A stretch of DNA of 64,000 nucleotides from Porphyra umbilicalis. Its lineage: Eukaryota; Rhodophyta; Bangiophyceae; Bangiales; Bangiaceae. Shown piece after piece: positions 21,308 through 31,954 of this stretch (its first letter is position 1; every line of letters starts with the position of its first letter). The notes under the pieces were generated by a model, which did not search any database, had not been told where the DNA came from, and worked only from the letters and a program-made list of their open reading frames with translations. The translations under genes and the position numbers were made by a program. Location of the stretch: NCBI GenBank assembly GCA_002049455.2, contig KV918880.1:62001-126000 (forward strand). Direction: 5' to 3'.

Positions 21308-21699
21308 GCTTGGGGGGTAGTGAACGCTTTCCTCGGTGTCTTTGGTGTCCCCAGAGGCCTCATTTCCTTTTCCTCAGCGTACCTTCATTCCCTTTATCTT
21401 GGCTGTCCTCGATTCTGGCGACCCTCACATCGCCACCGCACGGAGCCGCCGCCCGTCGCCGACCATGGCGGCGGCACCTCTCTCGCAACCGCGTAATCGT
21501 GTCAACACGGCCGCTACGATGCGTGGCGGCCTCTTCAAGGGAAGACACTGCACATACCGAGGGCACCTCCCCTGGCCGGCATACCCACCACCAGGGCCAC
21601 TGCCGGAGGAGCGGTCACCAATTTTGACGAAGGGAGTGTCTCGGATATGAGGCAGGTACTTCAGCCCGTCTTTTGTAAATTGATCTGGTATTTTCGGCA

Positions 21700-21738
21700 C
21701 GCAACAGTTGGAGTGTGGGAATTCGGAGAGAACGGCCG
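21700..21738 (+). mobile_element. Terminal fragment of a foldback MITE
   Basis: The bases CAACAGTTGGAGTGTGGGA and GAGAACGGCCG followed by TA match the right end of the foldback elements at 55585-55716 and 60361-60505. The left half is not recognisable. Confidence 0.6.
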
Positions 21739-21760
21739 TAGAAGGTCATTTCGACAGCAA

Positions 21761-21978
21761 GACCGACACTTTAACCCAGTGAGCCACACTTGAACCCAGT
21801 GACCGACACTTTAACCCAGTGATCGACACTTTAACCCAGTGATCGACACTTTAACCCAGTGATCGACACTTTAACCCAGTGATCGACACTTTAACCCAGT
21901 GATCGACACTTTAACCCAGTGATCGACACTTCAACCCAGTGATCGACACTTCAACCCAGTGATCGACAGTTCAACCCC
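21761..21978 (+). repeat. 20-bp tandem repeat, about 11 units
   Basis: Unit GATCGACACTTTAACCCAGT is repeated in perfect 20-bp register. Central units are identical; outer ones carry substitutions (GAGCCACACTTG at the left, CTTCAACCC and AGTTCAACC at the right). Sharp homogenisation in the middle suggests recent expansion. It begins 539 bp upstream of the Sen1-like start. Confidence 0.95.
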
Positions 21979-22299
21979 ATGTTCCATACTTCGAACATTG
22001 ATTCGACCTGATTGTAAGCCCTGGTCGCGACTCTGTGCATCCGAATTGAAACGGGACGCAACGCCAGCGTCCATTGCCCGACTACCACGCAACGGGCACC
22101 CGTCCTTCGCCCAACGCCCGAGTCGCACTTGCCGTGCACGACCACCGCGCCTGTTCCCGCACCCTCGCACCCCCCCGCCCGCACCCTCCTCCCATCCCTG
22201 CTGCCGGCCTGTCACCGCCGCATCGCCCGGGCCTGTCTGGCTGCGCACCCATGCGCCCCTTCCACGGCTGGCTTCCCGACGGAGGCCAGCGCATTCACG

Positions 22300-25200
22300 A
22301 TGGACGGCTCGGACGCGACAGCCGGGGCCCTCCCGTCCGCTGCACCCCTGTCTTCGGTACGAACACTGGCCGAACGCGTGGACGGGCGACATGGGTCCGC
22401 GGCTGCCGGAGACCGCCACGGTGTCTTTGTGGCCGACGTGACGGCAGACTGCGCGGTCGTGTCATCCATCCTGTCGCATGGCGTCGGTGCACACGTGACC
22501 ACTGTGCTTGTCGACCGCTTCACGTGGTCCTACTTTCTTCACGCGGACAACGCAGACGTCGTGCAATTATTGGCACGCCTGGGTCGCCAGCTTCTACGTA
22601 CTACCGAGGCCTCCCCGGTGACACTACCAGTTCTTGACCGCCTACTGTCGAGCCTCATCTTCCCGACGGTGAACGCACGAGTATGGGCTGCGCTGAGGAC
22701 GGGCGACTCCCCGGACGTCGGGACGTCAAGTAGAGTTGACGCCCTGCCCATGGTGACAAGGGGGCCAACACAAGTCGCGGCTGTACGCCCGCCCCCCGCC
22801 GAAGCGGTACCGTTTTCACAAGCTTCAAGTGCGATGGTGGTGCACGCGTCTGGGGCTGTCGTGGCGCCCTCTCAAGCGTCCGACGCCCTGCGACCTGTCG
22901 CCGACCACGCTCCCGTCGCTGTCGTCGACATCACTCTGGTCGCCCTCGTGTGTGACATCCTCCTTCTCATTCTCGAGGCCGGACAGTCTGTGGCGCTCCA
23001 CCGTTTTTCGGCGCCATCTTGGCTCTTTCTTCGGTGCGCCCTTGCCCGCGGTCGGTGGCCTCCGCAGGCGGGTGCCATGCTGCGCGCAGCATGTCAAAGA
23101 GACGTCAGCGTCGTTTCAAAGGCCGCTACAACCTTTGCTGAGGTGAACGCACACGCCCGTGCCCGGGGTGAGGACCCTCCGACTATATATCAGGACGGGC
23201 TCGGACATCTGCGCGAGCTCCACACCACGATGTGGTTTGGCTTCGCGCAGACCCTAGACCAGGCAGACGCGGCCTGCGCTTCGAGTTTTGCTTGTGACCT
23301 GGACACGGTCAGCCTTTTTACTACGCTCCCCGGTGTGTTGGCGCTCATCCCCCCGTCGTACGCGCCAACCGGGAGCGCGCTGTGGCTCTGGTGTCGGACT
23401 CTGTGTGACGTCACTGCACGCATCCTTGACGCTGTGAACGCGACGGCGCAGTCGGTACTCGGCAGTGGAACGCTCTTCCAAGGGTCCGACGCCGACTATG
23501 CTGCGGAACGTCGAGAACTCGTTATGCGCGACGCGCTTGGGTGGCTGCTCTCCCCACCTCCGCCACCAGAGGACGCTAGCAGCTTGCCATCTACTGCAGT
23601 GTCGCTCATCAAGACGGAGATTGGTTTGGTCTCGGGAGGGGGGAGGGCTGCGGGGCACGATTGGCGATCGGGGTCTGGGGCGTGTGTCATCACCCTAGCT
23701 CGTCTGCTTTCTACCGGTCCCCGCCTACTAATGCCACATGCGGTGGCAGTCGTGAGCCTGTCGGCGCTCAAGTTGTTGGACGTCGCTACTTCCCAGTACG
23801 CCTTACACCCGGGGGACCGCACGCCGCTGGCGCTGTTTTGGGCGTGTGCCGCGTTTGCCGACACGAGTCGCACGTGCGGTGCCTCGGCTTCTGCTCGTCG
23901 TGAGGACGGCGACGGGGTCGGCGGGGGCGGGGGCGGTCCTAAAATGCGCGCTCAAGACGACCTCCGTGCCACGGTGCAGGAACTGCGGGATGTTGGCGAC
24001 GTTGCGTGGAGCGTACCAGCAATTGAGAACGTGCTCAAGGCCGTCTTAATGCGCTGTGTTCGCGCATTGGCGACCTCACGGCGCATTGCACATGGTAGCT
24101 GGGCGGAGCACAAGTACAAGGCGGACGTCGGTGGCACCTTCTTCGACGCTCTACCCTGGCTCTGGGCAGCCGCACACGGCGCGGCGGGTGGTATCCCGGA
24201 CAGCACTGAGATGATGCTGTGGCGGGTAGTGGGAAACATATTCTCACCCAGGCTGCGGTAGTCATCAAAGGGGCGGCGACCACTGTTCCCCTACTCGCGG
24301 CGCATCGTCATTCCCGCACTGGCGCACATGGCGGCCGCAGGAAACCTGCGCCGGACCGATAAATGCCGGACCATGGTTGTCGAGATTCTCCCCACACTGC
24401 AGCGGTACCAAAACTCCCTGCAGTGGACGGGAAAGTCGGCCCAATGGCTTGGCAACCACTCCGATTTGCTGGCCTGGGTACAAGAGGCGGTCGCGACAGC
24501 AGCGGTCGACCCAGACACCATCGACAATACTGGGGGTGCAAGTGGTGGTGGCGCATGTGGTGGCGGTAGCGGCGGAAGCGTTGGCGTCGGTGACGCCGTC
24601 GGTGCAGTGGACGGCAGCAGCGGCGGCGCCTGCGCGGCCCGTACTGGCGGTTCCGGTGGTGGTGGCGACACGGACATCATTCTTCACGCTGACGATGCCG
24701 GTAGCGACCGTGGTGGCAGGGACCGGCGTGACGTCATTGACGTCGATCGAGTGCGTGCTGCCACCGACAGCAGCGGGGCTGACACCGGCGACGTGGTCGA
24801 CATCGACGGAGCGGACGGTGGCCGTGTGGATGGGGACGGCGGGGATGGTGATGGTGGCGGCGGCGACGTCGTCGTCGACCTGCGCAGTGAGGTCGATGAC
24901 GAGGTGGAGCTGATGGCTGTGTTTTTAGCGCCACGACCGCTGCAGCCGCCGCCAGTGTCGGGGGCGCTGCTTGAGGCATGTCGCCCCCGCCGCCGTTTCG
25001 CCGACACGGCGGGTGTATCGACGGTGTTGGACGTCGACGCCATGGACGTTACGGAAGTGGACCACGTGCAGGCGCCACGACCATCTGAGGTCCCGCCAGT
25101 ACCCCGGGTGCCCCCAAGGCTGCTGCCACAGTCACCACCACTGTCCCCGGTTCTGCCTGTGTCGGCGGTACCGCCGTCGCTTTTGGAGCGGCCGCGGTCT

Positions 25201-27906
25201 TCGATTCGACCTGCGTCCGCGGTACAGCCGTCGCCTTCGGAGCGGCCGCGGGCACAGCACGTGCCCCCGCCTTGCGCGGTACCACATCGACAGGTGCCAG
25301 CGACATCTTCGTCACCACGCCCGTCGCATGCATCACGGTCCCTACTCGGCCCCGCCTCACCCCAAGCGTCAAGTGCGGGCGACGCACCTGTGTGTCAACT
25401 CCAAAACCCCCGCTCCGAGTACGGTCTGTCGGTACTGGCGTCTTCCACGGATGGCTGGGTGTTGAGGACGGGATGGGCGGCGCCGGCAGCGTTGACAGCG
25501 TCTCGTCTTATGCCACCTGCGCGCGCGGCGGCCGACTGGCAGCGCGTGGTGCTCGCCGTTTCTGTGGATCGAGTGCGGCAGGGACTTCATCTCCTGGCGA
25601 CAATGTGTGGTCACGGGGTCCCTCGGCGGGGGGCGGCGGTTCCAGTGTCGGTCAGCACCCGGCTGCTATTCAATCACCCTCAAGTGTTGGTGGCGCAGCT
25701 GAACGTACGTGCCGACGCGTTCCATCAACACCTCGCCACGGCGTCGTTCGCAGGCCAGTCTGAAAGCTCGTGGAATTTGCTGATCAAGGTCCCCTGCCCC
25801 GCACGCTCCCCCATGGCATTCAACGACGCTGTCGCCCGGGTCCGTGTCGGCGTCGGGGCACGCCATCGACGCAGTACAGGCGTCGACCGGGGCAGCGACA
25901 TTCCGAGCGTACTGGACGTTGACGTCGGCGTGTTGTGCAACGTGTGGTTCCCGGCGTGGGATGAAAGCCACACGCAGGACGCCACCAGTCGAGCGGTTGC
26001 CGCGGTGCTGACCAGACGCGTCTTTCAAGACGCCAAGGACGGAGAACCGCGACTGGTACAACTGACGGTCACCATACGGGGACGAGTACCTCGCGAGTGC
26101 CCATCCTGGGTGGCACTGAGCGTGACGGCAGATGCGAGTTCAGACGCCGCAGAGTTTCACGGCCTCGCGTGCTGAGATGCCCTGCCCGTGGACCTGCAGG
26201 CATCCCTGGCCATGTACAACTCGACGGCTGCGTACGTGCCCACGACGCATTCTCCCCACGGCAGCGGCTATCGCACGGACGCGCGCGTCGCCGAGTTTGG
26301 CGCCGACCTGGATGAATCGCAGCGGAGCGCCGTCTGTTTGGCACTCGACGCAGTGCTGGGGAGAGGGGACCATGGGGGTGGCGACGTCACCACACAGCTC
26401 ATCAACGGCCCACCTGGGACCGGCAAGACGCGCACTCTCGTGGCGCTTGTTTGGTGTGTCGAGGCCGCAATGTTGGACGCGCTGGTTGTGTCGCGGACCA
26501 ACGTGGCAGCCAACGAGGTGCTCGCTGCGCTGCATGAGCACTTTCCAAGCGAATTGACCATCTCGCGGGACGCGCGACGTGTCGTCCGTATTGGCATGGC
26601 CCCACCCGACGGACACCCGGCGTCGCAAGCGCACGTCGACGCCGTCGTCGTCCGGTGTGTGGCTGCCGAGCACCCCCATGTGCTGGCAGAGTACGAGGCG
26701 GCAAGCGGCCTCGTGGCGTCACTGACGTCTGGCTCTCATCGGCACGACGGTTACCCCGCGCCGCCGTACCAACAGGCGGTCGCCCACGCCGTCAACGCAC
26801 AAGAACGACTGCATCGGGCAGAAAAGGCCCTCGACGCCGTCACCCGGTCAACCCGTCGTACTGTCTGCGCAACTGCCCGGATGCTCGTGACGACTATTGC
26901 CTCGAGCGTTTTATCCGACATTGGTGGCCGCGGCTGCAGCCTCATCATTTGTGACGAGGCCGCAGCGGTCAGCACCCCAGCTGTTGTTTCATCTGTCGTG
27001 CGAGCCCCGCGGGGTGGTCTAGGTGGCGCCGACGGTGGCCGCGGTGGTGACAGTGGGCGACGGCGCGGCGACACTGACCCGGCAGACACCACACGTTGTG
27101 TCGTACTGGTCGGAGACCCGGCTCAGCTACCACCGAGCGCCGGCCCAGTCGCCTATCGCTGTGCGACGGTCGCAATGGGGCTGAGCGCGTTTGAACGGTG
27201 CGTGTCGGGTCGTCGACACGTGTGTACGACGCTGCGACACCAGTACCGGATGCGGCCGGCGCTCTCTCGCATCCCTTACCTTCTTTTCTACGCTGGTTCA
27301 ACCGGGCCCCGTCATCAACCACACAGCGCGCGGTTGGTGGCTCTGGACGTCCCGGGGGGGACACCGGGCACGCCGGCCGGCTCCATAGCCGCGAGCGCGC
27401 ACGGGGGCACGTACATCCATGTTGCCGTGGCGGGGGGAGCGTGGGGCAGAGAAAGGGGTGCCGCCGCCGCCACCGCAGCGGCGGCGGCCCGCCGGGGCCG
27501 CGCGACGCCGACGGGAGGGGCCGTCACTCCGTCGCGGAGTGCACCTGCGCACAGCGGGCGGGGCGGCCGACATGGCACAAGGGCGGTCGGGTGGAACCCA
27601 CCGCCGCCCGACGGGGCGCCTCCAACCGCGCCGCTAGATGGCGTTAAAAACCGCCGAGCCGCCGCAACAGCAGCGGGCGCGCAGGCACGATCACCCGTGG
27701 GTCGTCGTGGGCGCGTCGAACCCCGGATATCGCTGCGTGCGGTCGCCGCGCGCAACACGGGGCGGTGGGGGGGGGTAGGGGGGCAGGCGCCGTCTGGGCC
27801 CTGTGACCCTTGTGGCAGGACAGTCCTGCTCAGCCGCGTAACTCTATTCGCTTGTAGCGTCATCGCGACCCTTCCAACGCTGACACGCCCTCAGGCCCTT
27901 TCTTAG
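22300..27906 (+). pseudogene. Large Sen1/senataxin-like SF1 helicase frame with two in-frame stops and a truncated end
   Basis: Three consecutive open stretches (to 24261, to 26175, to 27906) share one reading frame and are separated only by TAG at 24259 and TGA at 26173. Protein-like sequence runs straight through both stops. The first ~700 residues are helical with many Leu/Trp, as in Sen1 N-terminal regions. The middle is low-complexity Gly/Asp then Pro-rich. The last part is an SF1B helicase core: DESQRSAV (Q motif), NGPPGTGKT (Walker A, about 26405-26430), ICDEAA (Walker B), VGDPAQLPP, and LRHQYRMRP. After about 27340 the second RecA lobe becomes unrecognisable, and the final TAG lies inside the inverted repeat of a mobile element. 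Homologues unwind RNA-DNA hybrids in transcription termination. It is a decayed gene or one needing introns I cannot define. Confidence 0.7.
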
Positions 27907-28783
27907 CTGCGGCTTCGTTCGTGTGACGGTTCATGTGACGATGTGGGGCGGCCAGCTATTGGCTGCAACGCGTAACAATGTGATCACATGTGATCACACG
28001 AAGCAACGTCGGAAAAGAACTTTCCGACGTTGCTTCATGTGATCACATCGACCTTGCGGCGTGCTGGTCTCGTGGAACGATTTCAAGTGCGAACTTGGAA
28101 ACCACCAATTCCAATTCGACTGGTGTCATGGACATTCGAGTCCGTCGGCTCCTGCTGGCTGCAGTCGAAAGCGACGCCACAGTCGAGTCGGGCCACGTCT
28201 TCCCCCTTCTTTGGCAACGCCCCACGCCCCTCAGCCTTGTCCGAAAGACAAGCTGGTCCTCTACGCTGCCCTGTGGCAGATGGCCGCCTCTCCGTCCCCG
28301 TTTCTGTACGACAGCACAAAGTCGAGGATTCCTCAGTACGCCCGTAGCGCGATACGAGCGTACGCTGCAGGTATCATGGCGGGCCAAAGCTGCCCCCCCA
28401 ACGGACTTCTTCCATGGCTCTGCACAGCATGCTGCATGGACCATCCAGCGAGGCGATCCTGGTGTGGCGAACGTGGCGCCAAGGGTTCAATTTCAGGCTG
28501 CCTGGCTCGGCAACGAGGTGTCGGCAACGAGGCGAGGGAGAGGTGTCGCCCTCATGGCTTATGTTGAACCACGGAGTTCTACTGCATCGGTGTGCGCCCG
28601 TGCCGAGCCAAGCATCCGAGCTCTCGAAGTCAGCCCTTGGACCGACAATCACTTACGTTAAATTCATCAGAAACATTCCGCGTCACACTGTCACACGAAG
28701 GGACAACCCACTGCGACCTTTCTAAGCTGAGAGCTCGTCACACGAAGCGTCACAAGAACGAAGCCGCAGCTAAGAATGGGCCT
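27893..28783 (+). mobile_element. TIR element (891 bp) cutting off the helicase frame
   Basis: Imperfect inverted ends of about 50 bp begin AGGCCC at 27893 and end GGGCCT at 28783. Inside them TTCTTAGCTGCGGCTTCGTT is identical in both arms, followed by TGTGACG in both. No target duplication is clear. It holds no transposase; a 223-codon frame inside shows no motif. The helicase stop codon (27904-27906) is provided by the left arm. An internal long hairpin lies at 27991-28045. Confidence 0.7.
27991..28045. repeat. Long perfect hairpin inside the 891-bp element
   Basis: Arms TGATCACA (27991-27998) and GAAGCAACGTCGGAAA (28000-28015) pair with 28021-28036 and 28038-28045 around the 5-nt loop AGAAC, with one opposed mismatch between the two blocks. 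A further TGTGATCACA palindrome lies just to the left. Confidence 0.9.
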
Positions 28784-28898
28784 CAGATCCCTGAGGACAC
28801 GAATGCAGACTGCCACCTCTGAAACGGAGAGCAAGTCCCGTTAAGTATATGAGTGCATCACTACACTTTGAGAGCACCCTGTCCTAAAGGCCAGGGAA

Positions 28899-29210
28899 GA
28901 CAAAGGAGAGCCCTCCAGCACAAGAGATCGCCTTGCAATGTATCAAGTCCCCGCATGGGGTCGCTGAGGGATCGGGCCGTTAACAACTTCAATCCTGGTG
29001 GACGCGAGATATCTGTCACCCCGTCATGCCATTGGCCCACGTATTTATTGAAAGGACAAAGGAGAGCCCTCCAGCACAAGAGATCGCCTTGCAAGGTATC
29101 AAGTCCCCGCATGGGGTCGCTGAGGGATGGGGCCGTTAACAACTTCAATCCTGGTGGACACGAGATATCTGTCACCCCATCATGCCATTGGCCCACGTAT
29201 TTAGCGAAGA
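28899..29210 (+). repeat. 156-bp tandem duplication
   Basis: Two adjacent, nearly identical 156-bp copies, each beginning GACAAAGGAGAGCCCTCCAG and ending CCCACGTATTTA. Few differences, so the duplication is young. Confidence 0.9.
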
Positions 29211-29599
29211 GCGTATCTTTCGCTATCCTTCTCGCTATCCTGCGCAGATTTGCCGAAGGCGATGGCGCAATGGCGAGGAATATTGCGAAATGGCGCACCG
29301 ATAGAGATGCCCTTCGCCATCCGCCGTCGCAGAATGGCGAAAGGGCGCACCGATAGACTTGGTCTCACAGGGCCAGACAACGACGGTTCGACCCCCCTCT
29401 TTCTGGCGTCTGGAGCACCCCCCGTTTGTATCCATAGCACAATGGCTCCGAGTTCCCCCAAGAGTAACAAAGCATCTCTGAATCCGTTTCTGTTGTCAAA
29501 AGGAGCGTGCGAGGCCGAGAAGCACGAAAAAAATAGTGCCAAAAAAGTGCATCAAATGATGCCCAGGGCATCAAATGATGCACTCGGTAGAATAGACAC

Positions 29600-31190
29600 T
29601 AGGACGACGACGTGGGCCGGCGTCGATGTCTGGCCACTGCAAGGCAGCGCACCGCTACCGCCACCCCCCCCAACAAACAACCGACACCCGCGACCGTGCA
29701 CTCTCCACGAGCGCACACGGCCCCGCACGAGCGGCGGCGAGACCGTGACGCGCAGTGTCGCTGCCGCAGCCACACCCCGCAAGAGGGGCAGCCGGCACCG
29801 CCAGAGAATCCTATGGCAGCCGCCATAGACAGCCCCACGCGCCACCGCCATCCCCGCCACCACCGCAGCAGCTGCATCGGTGGTCGCCCCGCTCACGGCG
29901 CCGCCAGACGCCGCGCTCGACGCTCCGCCCGTTTGGCGCCCGCCGCAGACCCGACAAGGCCGCTGAGCCCGCTTCGCCCCTTACCGTTTGCTGCCGCCAC
30001 GGTGCGCGACGGCGGCGGAGAGCCGTGGCCACCCCCATCCACGCCGGCAAGCGCGGCGGTTGGCGGCCGCGGACATGCTGCCGGCCGCCCCCCGCGCGGT
30101 GGCCACCGCCGCCACGGCACCGCGTCGCCTCCCCGTCCGCCCCCGCCGCCCGGCGCCTCACAGGTCGTTGTGGGGCCGTGCGTCCCCCACCCACCCCCAC
30201 TCCCCATCCGGCGGCTCGAGTGGGCCGTCTGGCGCCCCCCCCCGCTCCCCCACCGCCCCCGCACCCGCTTCCACACACGCCGCCGCCCAGCGGCCGTGCC
30301 ACTCCCCCCCCCGGATGGCCCAGCACACCCCCCCCCCCACCGCGTGGCCGGCGGCGGCCCCCCCCGCGACGCCGACCGCCGCCGCCGCCGCCGCCACCGC
30401 CGCCGTCGCGGCGGGCGGCAGTACCCCCGCGGCGGCCATAAGCACCGCCGCGCCGACGGCGAGGCCCGCCCCCACCCCCGCCCCCGCCGCGCCGCCCTTG
30501 GCCGCGCCGAGGCGGACGCCCACAACGGGGGCCGCGTCGACGGCCGACGACGGGGGGGGCGGGTGCCCGCCAGCCGCCCCGGAAGCAGCGGTGGCGACGG
30601 CAGCGACAGCAGCGACAGCAGCAGCAGCGACGGCGGCAGGGGCGGCCCGGCGTCGGCGCCGTCGCCGCGGCAGCGGCGGGGCAGCCATGCAGACGACGCG
30701 GGGGTCGGCGCGGGCGTGGACCGTGGCAGACAGTGCCGTTGGGCGCGGGGCGGCGGCGGTGGCGGGCGGAGGTGGGAAGAAGGGCAAGAGCGCAAGCGGC
30801 TGGCGCGTTGCCAACCAGTCTGTCGGCGGTCGGCCTGTACGCAACGGTGGGCCGAAGCCGCCGGCCGTGAGCCGTCAAACGCACGCCGTTCTCGCAGGCG
30901 GCGCGCGCGCCACAAACGGGGGCGCACCTGCTGCCATGGCGCACGCGGGCGGGCGGGCGGCCGGACCGGGACGAAAGCGAGCGGCCGCGGGGAGGAGAGG
31001 GGAGGGAGGAGGCGGAAAAAATTCCCGGCGCCGCCGCGCGGCCGACGGCAGCCGCGGCGTCGGTGGCGACGGCCGTGCCGTGCTCTGCTGCCATCGTTTT
31101 CTCCTTGTCAGCCCCGCGACGGAGGGCGGGCGTTCCCGGTACTAAATTTAGGGTCCTGCCCAGTACTGCCCGGTACTGCACATTGAAATT
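29600..31190. other. GC-rich island with frames on both strands; possible minus-strand hydrophobic protein
   Basis: About 1.6 kb of very GC-rich, repetitive DNA with long overlapping frames in several phases. The most protein-like is on the minus strand from the ATG at 30690 to the stop at 30158 (177 residues). It has an Arg-rich start, then several Gly/Ala-rich hydrophobic stretches (VGAGLAVGAAVLMAAAGVL; AVGVAGGAAAGHAVGGG) that could be membrane helices. No family is recognised and homopolymer runs again disturb the frames. Confidence 0.3.
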
Positions 31191-31954
31191 ATACGAGGAG
31201 GGGCTGGACTGGGAGCGCCCTTCCGCCGTGAGTGACGACTGAGCCAGCCGACGCTGGCGCGACCGCCGCGCCCAGCCATCGAGCAGAGGGCGGCGGTGGC
31301 GCCGCGCGCCGCCGCCCCTCACTCGCCCGCTACAGGCCGTGCAGATTCATGCCGGCGGCGGGCCCCGCCCCGGCCGCAGATTCGTGCGCGCGTCCGCCCC
31401 CTCCTCCCCCCCGCCCCCCGCATGCCGCCAAAAAGGCGCCCGCACGCCGCAGATCCCGATCTACCGCGACCCTGATCCGCCCGCGCCGCGTGCGGCACCG
31501 GGCCGACGAGACGGTGGCGGGAGGGGCCCGGCCCCGCCGCGCGCCCGGTCGTCACCGTGCGGCGGCGCGGCCGCCGCTGGCCGCCTTCGTGCGGCCGCCC
31601 GCCGGTCGGACGGTGGCGGTGGTGGTAGTCCGCCGCGCGGGGGGCCGGTGACGGGCGCGGGGGGATGGGGGGGGGGGCAACGGCGGCATGGACGCGGGAG
31701 ATTGGCCACACCGCTGCGCCGCGCAGCAGCGTGCCGGTGGCCCCGCCACGCGCCCGCGCCGCACCCATGCCGTCCCGCTGGGAGACTCGAAAGGCACTCA
31801 TACCGCCGCACCAGTGGCGCCAACCGCCTGCTCCCACCGCGCCACGTGCATCCCCGTCAACCGCCCTGTCTCTTGCTCATCCACTACCAGCCGCCACTCC
31901 ATCGGCTCACTCCCACTCCCGTTGGTTTTTACCCCTCCCCCCTCCCCCTTCGCA

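Noticed and set aside
21761-21978. Telomere-like repeat because units contain TTTAACCC
   Set aside because: The unit is 20 bp with mixed sequence, interstitial, and not a telomeric repeat type.
24258-24403. Intron (GTAGTC...CTGCAG) removing the TAG in the helicase frame
   Set aside because: The donor is weak and 146 nt is not a multiple of three, so splicing would leave the open downstream frame.
22300-27906. Stop-codon reassignment to explain in-frame TAG and TGA
   Set aside because: Intact genes in the window end with TAG (carboxypeptidase, desaturase, paralogue B) and TGA (SDR, MATE), so the code is standard.
28899-29356. 167-codon frame across the tandem duplication
   Set aside because: The apparent repeat protein is simply the translated 156-bp duplication, with no motif and no ATG context.
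29811-31322. 503-codon minus-strand frame as a gene
   Set aside because: Arg/Pro-rich throughout, several phases open at once, typical of GC-rich noncoding DNA; only the hydrophobic frame from 30690 is mentioned as possible.
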